From positions 31,247 to 95,246 of the forward strand of contig JADLDI010000079.1 in the NCBI GenBank assembly GCA_020846745.1: 64,000 nt of DNA. Direction: 5' to 3'. Shown piece after piece: positions 33,234 through 40,600 of the stretch; position 1 is the first letter of the stretch; each line of letters starts with the position of its first letter. This DNA is from Bryobacterales bacterium. GTDB taxonomy: Bacteria; Acidobacteriota; Terriglobia; Bryobacterales; Bryobacteraceae. The notes below the pieces were generated by a model, which was not told the origin of the DNA, did not search any database, and saw nothing but the letters and a program-made list of their open reading frames with translations. Both the position numbers and the translations under genes were made by a program.

Positions 33234-34631
33234 GTGAGTTCCCCCACCTCCACCAAGCCGCCCGACGCCCACCTTCTTCGGCAACTTGGACTCATGAGCG
33301 CCGTTGCGCTGGTCGTCTCTAATATGATCGGCACTGGCATTTTCACCGGCACGGGCTTCCTTGCCGCCGACCTGGGCTCGCCGTCTCTTGTACTGGGGAT
33401 TTACGTTGTGGGCGCGATTTGCGCTCTCGCCGGGGCTTTCTGCTTTTCGGAACTTGGGGTAAACTTCCCATCCTCCGGCGGCGAATACGTCTACCTCACC
33501 CGCGCCTACGGTCCTACGTGGGGGTTCATGACCGGCTGGGTCTCGTTCTTCGCCGGCTTCTCCGGACCGATCGCCGCGGCGGCCCTCGCGTTTTCCGATT
33601 ATTTGGGCTATTTCTGGCCCGCCCTCAAACAACAAAACGCCGCCATCGCCATCGGCCCCGCCTGGTTCACCCTCAAACTTGGGGGAGCCCAATTGACTGC
33701 GGCCTCTCTGGTCGCCCTGTTCACCGTCATCAACTTCTTCGGTCTCAAACGTGTCGCGGCTCTTCAGAACGCACTCACTTCAACCAAGCTGATCGTCCTC
33801 ATCGGATTCATCCTGCTGGGCGTGGCCGCCGGTACGGGTGACTGGCGCAACCTCTCTCTCGACACGGCCCGCACCTCTACCACGCCTATCGCCGCACAGT
33901 TCGCCATCAGTCTGTTCTGGGTCTACGTCAGCTATTCCGGCTGGAACGCTGCCACCTATGTCGCGGAAGAGATTCAGAATCCTGCCAAAACTCTGCCCAA
34001 AGCGCTCGCCCTCGGTACGGCCCTCGTCGCCGTCCTGTACATCGGCCTGAATGTCCTGTTTATCTACTCGACACCGCTCGAGCAGATGAAGGGCGTGATC
34101 GCCATCGGCTCACTCACCGCCAAGAACCTGTTCGGACCCGCCGTGGCCGGCATCTTCTCGGCCCTGATGGCCGTCTCCTTGATGTCCACCGTCAACGCGA
34201 TGGTCACTATCGGGCCGCGCGTCTATTACGCCATGGCCAAGAACGGCGCGTTCTTTCCCGGCGCCGCCGTCGTCAATCCCAAGTGGCATACGCCGGTGAA
34301 CGCCATCGTCTGGCAGGGCATCGTGGCCATTCTGTTTACGCTGACTCCCTTCCCCGACCTGGTGGTCTACATCGGCTTTTTACTGAACTTTTTCGCCACC
34401 GTTACCGTCTCTTCTTTGTTCGTGTTCCGCAAAAGGCCAGGCTGGCAGAAATTGCCGATTGTTAGTTTCGCGTTCCCGCTGGTGCCCGCCGTATTCATTC
34501 TGGTGGGCGTGTGGATGACCCTGTTCGGACTCACCCTGCAACCGAAAATCTCCGCCGCCGCCATCATCACCATCGGCGCCGGCGCCCTGTTATATCGATT
34601 TCGTATTCAAAACAATGCCCCGACTGCTTGA
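33234..34631 (+). CDS. APC family amino acid permease
   Basis: This 465-residue membrane protein starts at a GTG. It has about 12-13 TM segments; the first bears LVVSNMIGTGIFTGTGFLAA, the G-S/T-G-I-F substrate motif of amino acid-polyamine-organocation carriers, and TM6 has FWVYVSYSGWNAATYVAEEI. The LAT/CAT-like sequence suggests neutral amino acid exchange or import. The 3' end overlaps folD by 17 bases, so translation is coupled. Confidence 0.9.
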   Translation: MSSPTSTKPPDAHLLRQLGLMSAVALVVSNMIGTGIFTGTGFLAADLGSPSLVLGIYVVGAICALAGAFCFSELGVNFPSSGGEYVYLTRAYGPTWGFMTGWVSFFAGFSGPIAAAALAFSDYLGYFWPALKQQNAAIAIGPAWFTLKLGGAQLTAASLVALFTVINFFGLKRVAALQNALTSTKLIVLIGFILLGVAAGTGDWRNLSLDTARTSTTPIAAQFAISLFWVYVSYSGWNAATYVAEEIQNPAKTLPKALALGTALVAVLYIGLNVLFIYSTPLEQMKGVIAIGSLTAKNLFGPAVAGIFSALMAVSLMSTVNAMVTIGPRVYYAMAKNGAFFPGAAVVNPKWHTPVNAIVWQGIVAILFTLTPFPDLVVYIGFLLNFFATVTVSSLFVFRKRPGWQKLPIVSFAFPLVPAVFILVGVWMTLFGLTLQPKISAAAIITIGAGALLYRFRIQNNAPTA

Positions 34632-35523
34632 TGGAAAACTGGTCCGCGACCAGATACTGAGTGAACTGAAACCGCGGATCGCCGCGCTCCACAGCCGGCC
34701 CGGCCTCGCTGTCGTCCTGGTGGGCGCTAATCCCGCTTCTGAAATCTATGTCCGCAACAAGGTGAAAACCTGCGAGGACATCGGCCTCTTCAGCGAGAAG
34801 ATCACACCGCCCGCCACCATCACCACCGACGAACTACTCAACGTGATTGCCGATCTCAACGCACGCCCCGAAATCGACGGCATCCTTGTGCAGATGCCCC
34901 TGCCCACACACATCGATTCGCGGCGTGTGCTGCTGGCCATCGCGCCGCACAAAGATGTCGATGGTTTTCATCCCTACAATGTCGGCAATTTAGTTAGCGG
35001 CAACCCCGGTCCCCGCGCCTGCACGCCCGCCGGCATCATGGAAATGCTGCGCCGCTGCGAAATCCCAGTCGCCGGCAAGAACGCCGTTGTCGTAGGCCGC
35101 AGCGACATCGTCGGAAAACCGATGGCCCTCATGCTGCTCCATCAGCATGCCACCGTCACCATCTGCCACTCCAAAACGGCCGATCTTCCGGGTGAATGCC
35201 GCCGCGCGGACATACTTGTTGCCGCCATCGGGAAAGCCGGCTTGATCCGTGGCAACTTCATCAAACCCGGCGCCACGGTGATCGATGTCGGCATGAACCG
35301 CCTCAACACGCCCGCCGAAGTCGGAGCCGTCTTCGGCGACAACGCCGCCAAGCGCGCCGAATTTGAGAAGAAGGGGAGTCTTCTCGTCGGCGACGTGCAT
35401 CCATTGGAAGTGGACCAGGCCGGCGCCGTCACACCTGTTCCCGGCGGTGTCGGGCCCCTCACGATTGCCATGCTGATGGCCAATACCGTCGCTGCCGCCG
35501 AAGCGCATACCGCCCGGAGTTGA
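34615..35523 (+). CDS. folD: Bifunctional methylene-THF dehydrogenase / methenyl-THF cyclohydrolase
   Basis: This cytoplasmic 302-residue enzyme interconverts methylene-THF, methenyl-THF and 10-formyl-THF, feeding purine and fMet synthesis. It has the catalytic YVRNKVKTCEDIG (Tyr and Lys), EIDGILVQMPLPTHI, DVDGFHPYNVG, the NADP loop VVGRSDIVGKPMALML, and the closing PGGVGPLTIAMLMANT. It overlaps the permease gene upstream and coaE lies seven bases downstream. Confidence 0.98.
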   Translation: MPRLLDGKLVRDQILSELKPRIAALHSRPGLAVVLVGANPASEIYVRNKVKTCEDIGLFSEKITPPATITTDELLNVIADLNARPEIDGILVQMPLPTHIDSRRVLLAIAPHKDVDGFHPYNVGNLVSGNPGPRACTPAGIMEMLRRCEIPVAGKNAVVVGRSDIVGKPMALMLLHQHATVTICHSKTADLPGECRRADILVAAIGKAGLIRGNFIKPGATVIDVGMNRLNTPAEVGAVFGDNAAKRAEFEKKGSLLVGDVHPLEVDQAGAVTPVPGGVGPLTIAMLMANTVAAAEAHTARS

Positions 35524-35530
35524 CCGTTCT

Positions 35531-36136
35531 ATGTTGCGGGTCGGGCTAACCGGGGGACTCGCGTCTGGAAAGTCGTTCATCGCTCACGTGTTGGAAGACG
35601 CCGGCTGCCACGTGATCCGTGCCGATGAGTTGGGTCACGAAGTGCTGCAACCCGGCGCCGAAGCCTATGCTGCGGCGGTGGCGGAATTTGGGCAGGGTAT
35701 CCTGAATGAAGATGGATCGATAGACCGGCGGCGTCTTGCGGCCCTTGTGTTCGATCACCCCGACCGTTTAGCCGTGTTGAACAACATCGTCCATCCTGCC
35801 GTGTTTAGACGTCAGGACGAGCTGATCCGCGCGGCTGAAGAGCAGGACCCCAGCGGAATCGTCATCGTTGAAGCCGCCATTATGTATGAAACGGGTTCCC
35901 ACACCCGCTATCAGAAAATGATCGTGGCGGTCTGTAGCGAGGAGCAGCAGATACAGCGCGCGATGAAGCGGGATGATGCGGATCGCGAATCTGTCATGGC
36001 CCGCCTGCGCCGGCAGTTACCGTTGGCCGAGAAAGCCAGCCGCGCCGATTTTGTGATCGATACGTCTGGTACGAAAGAAGAAACCACCCGGCAGACCCTG
36101 GAAGTCTACCGGCAATTACGGAGCTTAGCTGGATGA
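35531..36136 (+). CDS. coaE: Dephospho-CoA kinase
   Basis: This 201-residue kinase catalyses the last step of coenzyme A synthesis. It opens MLRVGLTGGLASGKSFIAHV (P-loop) and continues CHVIRADELGHEVLQPG, with the conserved IVHPAVFRRQDELIRA and a basic lid in MKRDDADRESVMARLRRQL. The length is normal for CoaE. Its stop overlaps the start of the htrA gene (ATGA), so it shares an operon with folD and htrA. Confidence 0.97.
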   Translation: MLRVGLTGGLASGKSFIAHVLEDAGCHVIRADELGHEVLQPGAEAYAAAVAEFGQGILNEDGSIDRRRLAALVFDHPDRLAVLNNIVHPAVFRRQDELIRAAEEQDPSGIVIVEAAIMYETGSHTRYQKMIVAVCSEEQQIQRAMKRDDADRESVMARLRRQLPLAEKASRADFVIDTSGTKEETTRQTLEVYRQLRSLAG

Positions 36137-37284
36137 AGATGCGCATTCTTGTCTTGGTCACCCTTTTGGTGGGTGCTTTCGTTTTGATCACTTCCCGTGC
36201 GGGATTGTTGCCGCGCTTCGGCAAGAGCGGCGACTCTCTTACCGGTCAGTTATGGTCGGGTCCGCCGGTGGGCCGCGCCGCCGGCCTCAGCACCGACGAA
36301 GTGAATAATATCGATATCTACAAGGAGGCCCATCTCGCCACCGTCAACATCACCTCCACCTTATACCGGCGGGACTTTTTCTGGAACGTTTACCCGGTCC
36401 GCGAATCGGGCTCCGGTTTCTTCGTCAATGAAGACGGCCTGATCATCACGAACAATCACGTAATTTCGGGCTCCGCCAAGCTCCAGGTGACCCTCGCCGA
36501 TCAGTCTCGCTACGAAGCCACGGTGCTCGATCGCGATCAGGCCAGCGATCTCGCCATCATCAAGATCAACCCTCGCAAGAAGGTGCCGACGCTTCGCCTG
36601 GGCGACTCCGAGAAGGTCCAGGTCGGTCAAAAAGTACTGGCGATCGGCAATCCCTTCGGCCTGACAGGCACGCTGACAGTCGGAATCATCAGTTCGCTCG
36701 GCCGCAACATTAAAGACGACTCCGGGCGCGAACTGGAAGCCATGATCCAAACCGATGCGGCGATCAATCCCGGCAACTCGGGCGGTCCGCTGCTCGATTC
36801 GCAAGGCAATGTCATTGGCGTGAACACCGCCATCTACGGCCCGGGCGGCAACATCGGTATCGGTTTCGCCATGCCGGTGAACCGCGCCAAAGCGATGATG
36901 AACGGCTTCCAAACCAGCCGGCGCTACGGGCGTCCCAAACTCGGCATCTCCGGCGCCTACGTTGCGGGCGACCTGGCCGAAGCCCTCGACCTTCCCGTCG
37001 AAGGCGGCTTTCTGGTCTACGAAGTTCAACCCGATTCTCCGGCCGCCGCCGCCGGAATCCGCGGCGCGCAGCGATACGTGATTGTCGGCAACACCGAAGT
37101 GGGTGTGGGTGGCGATTTGGTCCTGGCCATCGACGGCCGCCCGGTCGATCGCACCGATGCCATCAACCGCGCCATGCAGCAAAAGAAGCCCGGCGACTTT
37201 GTGGAAATGACGATCTTCCGCGGCGGCCGCACCGCGAAAGTGAAGGTTCCGCTGTCCTCTTCAACCGGCAGCCAAGCCCTGTAG
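36133..37284 (+). CDS. HtrA/DegP-like serine protease with PDZ domain
   Basis: This 383-residue protein has a membrane anchor or signal (MRILVLVTLLVGAFVLITSR), then a trypsin-like domain with the triad His in ITNNHVISGSAKLQVTL, Asp in DQASDLAIIKI, and Ser in NPGNSGGPLLDSQG, followed by a PDZ domain (about 285-375, GGFLVYEVQPDSPAAAAGI). It probably degrades misfolded envelope proteins as a trimer. There is only one PDZ domain, as in DegS-type or short HtrA proteins. It ends two bases before the convergent dehydrogenase gene. Confidence 0.95.
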   Translation: MKMRILVLVTLLVGAFVLITSRAGLLPRFGKSGDSLTGQLWSGPPVGRAAGLSTDEVNNIDIYKEAHLATVNITSTLYRRDFFWNVYPVRESGSGFFVNEDGLIITNNHVISGSAKLQVTLADQSRYEATVLDRDQASDLAIIKINPRKKVPTLRLGDSEKVQVGQKVLAIGNPFGLTGTLTVGIISSLGRNIKDDSGRELEAMIQTDAAINPGNSGGPLLDSQGNVIGVNTAIYGPGGNIGIGFAMPVNRAKAMMNGFQTSRRYGRPKLGISGAYVAGDLAEALDLPVEGGFLVYEVQPDSPAAAAGIRGAQRYVIVGNTEVGVGGDLVLAIDGRPVDRTDAINRAMQQKKPGDFVEMTIFRGGRTAKVKVPLSSSTGSQAL

Positions 37285-37286
37285 CC

Positions 37287-39527
37287 TCAAGGCAGGGCAA
37301 AAACAAACAACGCGCTCTGCGATGCAAGCGCCACGTACTGCTTCCCGTTCACCGCATATGACATCGGGGAGGTAATTACGGCCGCACCGGTATAGTAGTG
37401 CCACAGATATCTCCCGGTCTTCGCGTCGAGTGCGATTAGATTGCCATCGTTCGACGCCGCGAACACGACGTTTCCGCCAGTCCCCAACACACCTGTCGCA
37501 TGATTCCCGATCTGGATCGGATAATTCCACTTCACGTCGCCTGTCGTCGCCTCCAAGGCTCGGATTGAGCCCGGATGTCCAACCTTCGCGTCGATCTCCT
37601 GCCCTCCACCCGTATAACCCTCGCCCGGCTTCGGATCTTTGGTAACCGACGTGTAAGTTGCACAGGCCTCATGCACGGACACTAAGAAGTAACCGGTCGC
37701 GGGATCATAAGACGGCGCCGCCCAGTTAGTCGCGCCGGCCGCATCGGGACACACATAGTTCCCCTCCGGTGTCGGATCGGTATTCGGAATCACAATAGGC
37801 CGCCCCTTATCATCCAGCCCGCGGGCCCAGGTCTGCTTCGCGAACGCCTTCCCGGCCACGAACTCGCCCGTCACCCGGTCCAGCACGAAATAAAACGCAT
37901 TCCGCTGCGCGGTCACCAATAACTTCCGCGGCTTACCGCGAACCACTGAGTCGATCAGCATCGGCGTCTGGTTGCCGTCCCAATCGTGTGTATCATGCGG
38001 CGTGAACTGGAACCACCACTTCAGCTTGCCCGTGCCGGCATCGATCGCCAGCACCGAGCAGGCATACAAGTTATCGCCTAACCGTACGGACCCGTCGTAG
38101 TCCGGTCCGGGATTCCCGGTGGTCCAAAACACGGTCTTCGTATCGGGATCGTAAGTGCCGGTCATCCAAGTCGGCGCACCGCCGTAATCGGCGGAAGACT
38201 CCGGCTGCCACGTCTTCCGCGCCGGATCGCCCGGTTGCGGCGTCGAGTATACGCGCCACAACTTCTTCCCCGTCCGCGCATCGAACGCGTCCACAAACCC
38301 CGTCAGCGCGCACTCGCCCGAAGTAACTCCTACGATGATCTTGCCGTCGATCGCCAGCGGGGCGTGAGTAATGGAGAAGCCCTTCTTGTAATCGTCCACC
38401 TCGACATCCCAAATAACGTTGCCGCTCTTGGCATCCAGCGCCACCAGCCGTGTATCGAGCGTCGCCAGATACACGCGATCGCCCAGCACCGCTACTCCGC
38501 GATTCGTCATCACCGTGCAATGCGATGCCACCTGCGGCAACTGCCGGGTATAAGTCCAGATTGGCCGCCCCGTGCGCGCATCGAGCGCCGCCGCGTTGTT
38601 CAGCGGACCCGTCACAAACATCACGCCATCCACCACAACCGGCGTCGTCTCAATCGTGTTTCCGCCGAACTGGTGCGTCCACACGCTCCTCAAATTCGAC
38701 ACGTTCGCCGGAGTAATCTGGTTCAGCTTCGAGTAATGCGTCCCTTGGAAGTTACCCCAGTAATGGAGCCAGTTCTGCGGCTCGGCGTCGGAATTCTTCA
38801 GCCGGTCGAAAGTCACATTGAAATCCGCCGCCGGCTTCCATTCGCCCGCCTCTCCCGTCATCGGAGCCTTCAGTAAGAACGCCACCAAGTCGTCCGCGTC
38901 CGTCCCGCTCACCTTCGCATGCGGCATCGTGCTCTTAGTTATTTGAAGATTGTGCTTCTCCAGCCGGCGCCATTTCGACTGCCGGTCGATCAAGTGGATA
39001 TTGAACGTATCCTCGTATCGCGTGAATCCTTGCACCGCCCCTGCGGTGGTGACTTCTAATGGCGCGGCCATTGCTTTTCGAACACCCGCGGACTTGCGCC
39101 GCGCCCGCACATTGGTCAGGTCCGGCCCTTGAATTCCGCCTTTGCCGGCAAACCAGTGGCACCCGGCGCATCCCGCCGACCGGAACAACTCCCGCCCCTT
39201 CTCAACATTGCCCGTAATCACCTCGTCCTTCGACGTCAATGACCGCATAAACGCAATCACCGCTTTGGCATCTTCATCCGGCAGCGGTATCGGCGGCATC
39301 TGCGTTCCCGCAATTCCCTTTGTGATGTTCCGCAGCAGCGATTCGTCAGACCCGCCATGCTTCCACTGTCCGGTGGTCACGTCCGGACCGCGTCCGCCCT
39401 TTCCCGTATCGCCGTGACACGCCGAGCAGTTCTTCACAAACAACATCCGCCCACGCTGAACCGCCTCGTGCTGAGCGAACACGAGACCGTGAGCAAACAC
39501 AAAAAGAGCAATCAGACGACCCGACAT
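37287..39527 (-). CDS. PQQ-dependent dehydrogenase with two cytochrome c domains
   Basis: This 746-residue protein starts with a signal peptide (MSGRLIALFVFAHGLVFA), then two c-type heme motifs: CSACHGDTGKGG and CAGCHWFAGKGG, each followed by a Met-bearing ligand region. The C-terminal two thirds is an eight-bladed PQQ propeller with tryptophan-docking repeats (for example DARTGKKLWRVYS and DAKTGRYLWHYYTG). The HDTHDWDGNQTPML loop resembles quinoprotein alcohol dehydrogenases. The N-terminal di-heme arrangement differs from the usual quinohemoprotein, where the cytochrome is at the C-terminus. It probably oxidises alcohols in the periplasm and passes electrons to its own hemes. Confidence 0.92.
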   Translation of the reverse strand: MSGRLIALFVFAHGLVFAQHEAVQRGRMLFVKNCSACHGDTGKGGRGPDVTTGQWKHGGSDESLLRNITKGIAGTQMPPIPLPDEDAKAVIAFMRSLTSKDEVITGNVEKGRELFRSAGCAGCHWFAGKGGIQGPDLTNVRARRKSAGVRKAMAAPLEVTTAGAVQGFTRYEDTFNIHLIDRQSKWRRLEKHNLQITKSTMPHAKVSGTDADDLVAFLLKAPMTGEAGEWKPAADFNVTFDRLKNSDAEPQNWLHYWGNFQGTHYSKLNQITPANVSNLRSVWTHQFGGNTIETTPVVVDGVMFVTGPLNNAAALDARTGRPIWTYTRQLPQVASHCTVMTNRGVAVLGDRVYLATLDTRLVALDAKSGNVIWDVEVDDYKKGFSITHAPLAIDGKIIVGVTSGECALTGFVDAFDARTGKKLWRVYSTPQPGDPARKTWQPESSADYGGAPTWMTGTYDPDTKTVFWTTGNPGPDYDGSVRLGDNLYACSVLAIDAGTGKLKWWFQFTPHDTHDWDGNQTPMLIDSVVRGKPRKLLVTAQRNAFYFVLDRVTGEFVAGKAFAKQTWARGLDDKGRPIVIPNTDPTPEGNYVCPDAAGATNWAAPSYDPATGYFLVSVHEACATYTSVTKDPKPGEGYTGGGQEIDAKVGHPGSIRALEATTGDVKWNYPIQIGNHATGVLGTGGNVVFAASNDGNLIALDAKTGRYLWHYYTGAAVITSPMSYAVNGKQYVALASQSALFVFALP

Positions 39528-39588
39528 ATTGATCCGCCCTATATTACTAAAGATGCAAAGCCACGCCCTTCTCCTTGCGCCTTGACTC

Positions 39589-39613
39589 GCAGGTTCCCCA
39601 TATGGGAACCTGC
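39589..39613. promoter_or_regulatory. Palindromic operator in front of the higBA genes
   Basis: GCAGGTTCCC (39589-39598) and its exact complement GGGAACCTGC (39604-39613) are separated by CATAT. It ends four bases before the GTG of the toxin gene. A perfect palindrome at the transcription start region is the usual binding site for an autorepressing antitoxin, here the HigA-like protein. A TTGACT at 39582-39587 could serve as -35 element. Confidence 0.7.
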
Positions 39614-39617
39614 ATCT

Positions 39618-39899
39618 GTGAGGGTCGTTACCCTAAAGCCGATTCGCGAATTCATCGCTCGGGAACCCCGATCGGCTGAAGCCATGATGCACTGGACTCG
39701 CGTTGTCGAGTCCGCCTCTTGGAGAAACCCTGGCGACATGAAGCAAACCTTCGCATCCGCATCGTTCGTCGGTGAGTTGACGATTTTCAACGCCGGAGGC
39801 AACAAATACCGAATTGCCACCTTCGTTCACTATGCAAAACAGATCATCTACATCAAACGCATTGGCACACATCAGGAGTACGACAAATGGGGTCTCTGA
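39618..39899 (+). CDS. higB: HigB-like mRNA interferase toxin
   Basis: The GTG at 39618 is used because the frame upstream is antisense to the dehydrogenase gene. The 93-residue protein opens VVTLKPIREFIAREPRSAEA and ends YIKRIGTHQEYDKWGL, the H-x-x-Y/E-D-K-W ending typical of HigB toxins (RelE superfamily ribosome-dependent RNases). It precedes and overlaps its antitoxin by 13 bases. The toxin-first order is the hallmark of higBA modules. The palindrome at 39589-39613 lies just upstream. Confidence 0.88.
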   Translation: MRVVTLKPIREFIAREPRSAEAMMHWTRVVESASWRNPGDMKQTFASASFVGELTIFNAGGNKYRIATFVHYAKQIIYIKRIGTHQEYDKWGL

Positions 39900-40306
39900 T
39901 TCAGACAGTTGATGAGAAGCGATACGGGCGGTTACTGGCCAAAGCGGTTCCTCGTGTAATCCGCAATGAGACTGCGCACGAGAGCGCCTTGGCCGTCATC
40001 GAATCCATCCTGGAAAAAGGCGAACCTAACATCACCCCCGAAGAAAGTGAACTCCTCGACCTACTCACCAACCTCGTCCGCGATTACGAGTCGCGCACGT
40101 ACCCACGCCTCCCCCGATCCAAGCCCCACGAACTGGTCGCCTTCCTGCTCGAAGAAGGCGGCGGCGCCGCGAAAGACCTCTGGCCGATCATCGGATCCAA
40201 GAGCAGAGTCTCTGAACTTTTATCCGGCAAGCGTCCGATCAGCAAACTACAAGCCAAAAAACTCGCTGAGTTCTTTCACGTCGGCGTCGACCTCTTTATC
40301 GAATGA
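39887..40306 (+). CDS. higA: HigA-like antitoxin with helix-turn-helix
   Basis: This 139-residue protein overlaps the toxin gene's end. The N-terminal half is helical and binds toxin; the C-terminal half has an XRE-type helix-turn-helix (AKDLWPIIGSKSRVSELLSG, then KRPISKLQAKKLAEFFHVG). The family represses its own promoter; the palindrome upstream of the toxin is the likely site. An ATG of a third, broken open frame overlaps the stop codon. Confidence 0.88.
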   Translation: MGSLIQTVDEKRYGRLLAKAVPRVIRNETAHESALAVIESILEKGEPNITPEESELLDLLTNLVRDYESRTYPRLPRSKPHELVAFLLEEGGGAAKDLWPIIGSKSRVSELLSGKRPISKLQAKKLAEFFHVGVDLFIE

Positions 40307-40580
40307 CCAGCCCCGCCACCATGCTCGAACAGGCTGCCGTAAAGTCGCCGGACAACTCGGCTACTTCCGCGCCATCGCCGGATTCCGCCAGGCTTCCCAG
40401 CGCGCCTTCGACACCACCATCTCGGACCTTCCCGCCGCCGCCCGCCGGGAATTGAAGGACCCTGCGCTCCAGCAGAGATTTGCGACCCCTAAAGTGTCAT
40501 TTGAATCACCTTTCCGCAAACGGGTCGCCCGTATGCGCGATAGTCTCGGTGCCCAAACTAGCGTCACGCCCGCCACATAG
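40303..40580 (+). pseudogene. Possible frameshifted third gene of the higBA transcript
   Basis: An ATG at 40303 overlaps the higA stop (ATGA) and reads MTSPATMLEQAAVK. After about 14 codons the same frame becomes proline-rich and stops, while the frame shifted by two bases carries a coding-like stretch (VAGQLGYFRAIAGFRQASQR, then FDTTISDLPAAARRELKDPA, ending SLGAQTSVTPAT) to the TAG at 40580. No start codon opens that second frame. It could be a true frameshift mutation, an error in the sequence or programmed frameshifting. I do not recognise the family. Confidence 0.4.
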
Positions 40581-40600
40581 CGGACAATAAGAACTGAAAT

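Noticed and set aside
39966..40580. Open frame of 204 codons through higA
   Set aside because: The part over higA is a shadow of that gene in another frame; only the last 90 or so codons look coding-like and are listed as a possible frameshifted gene.
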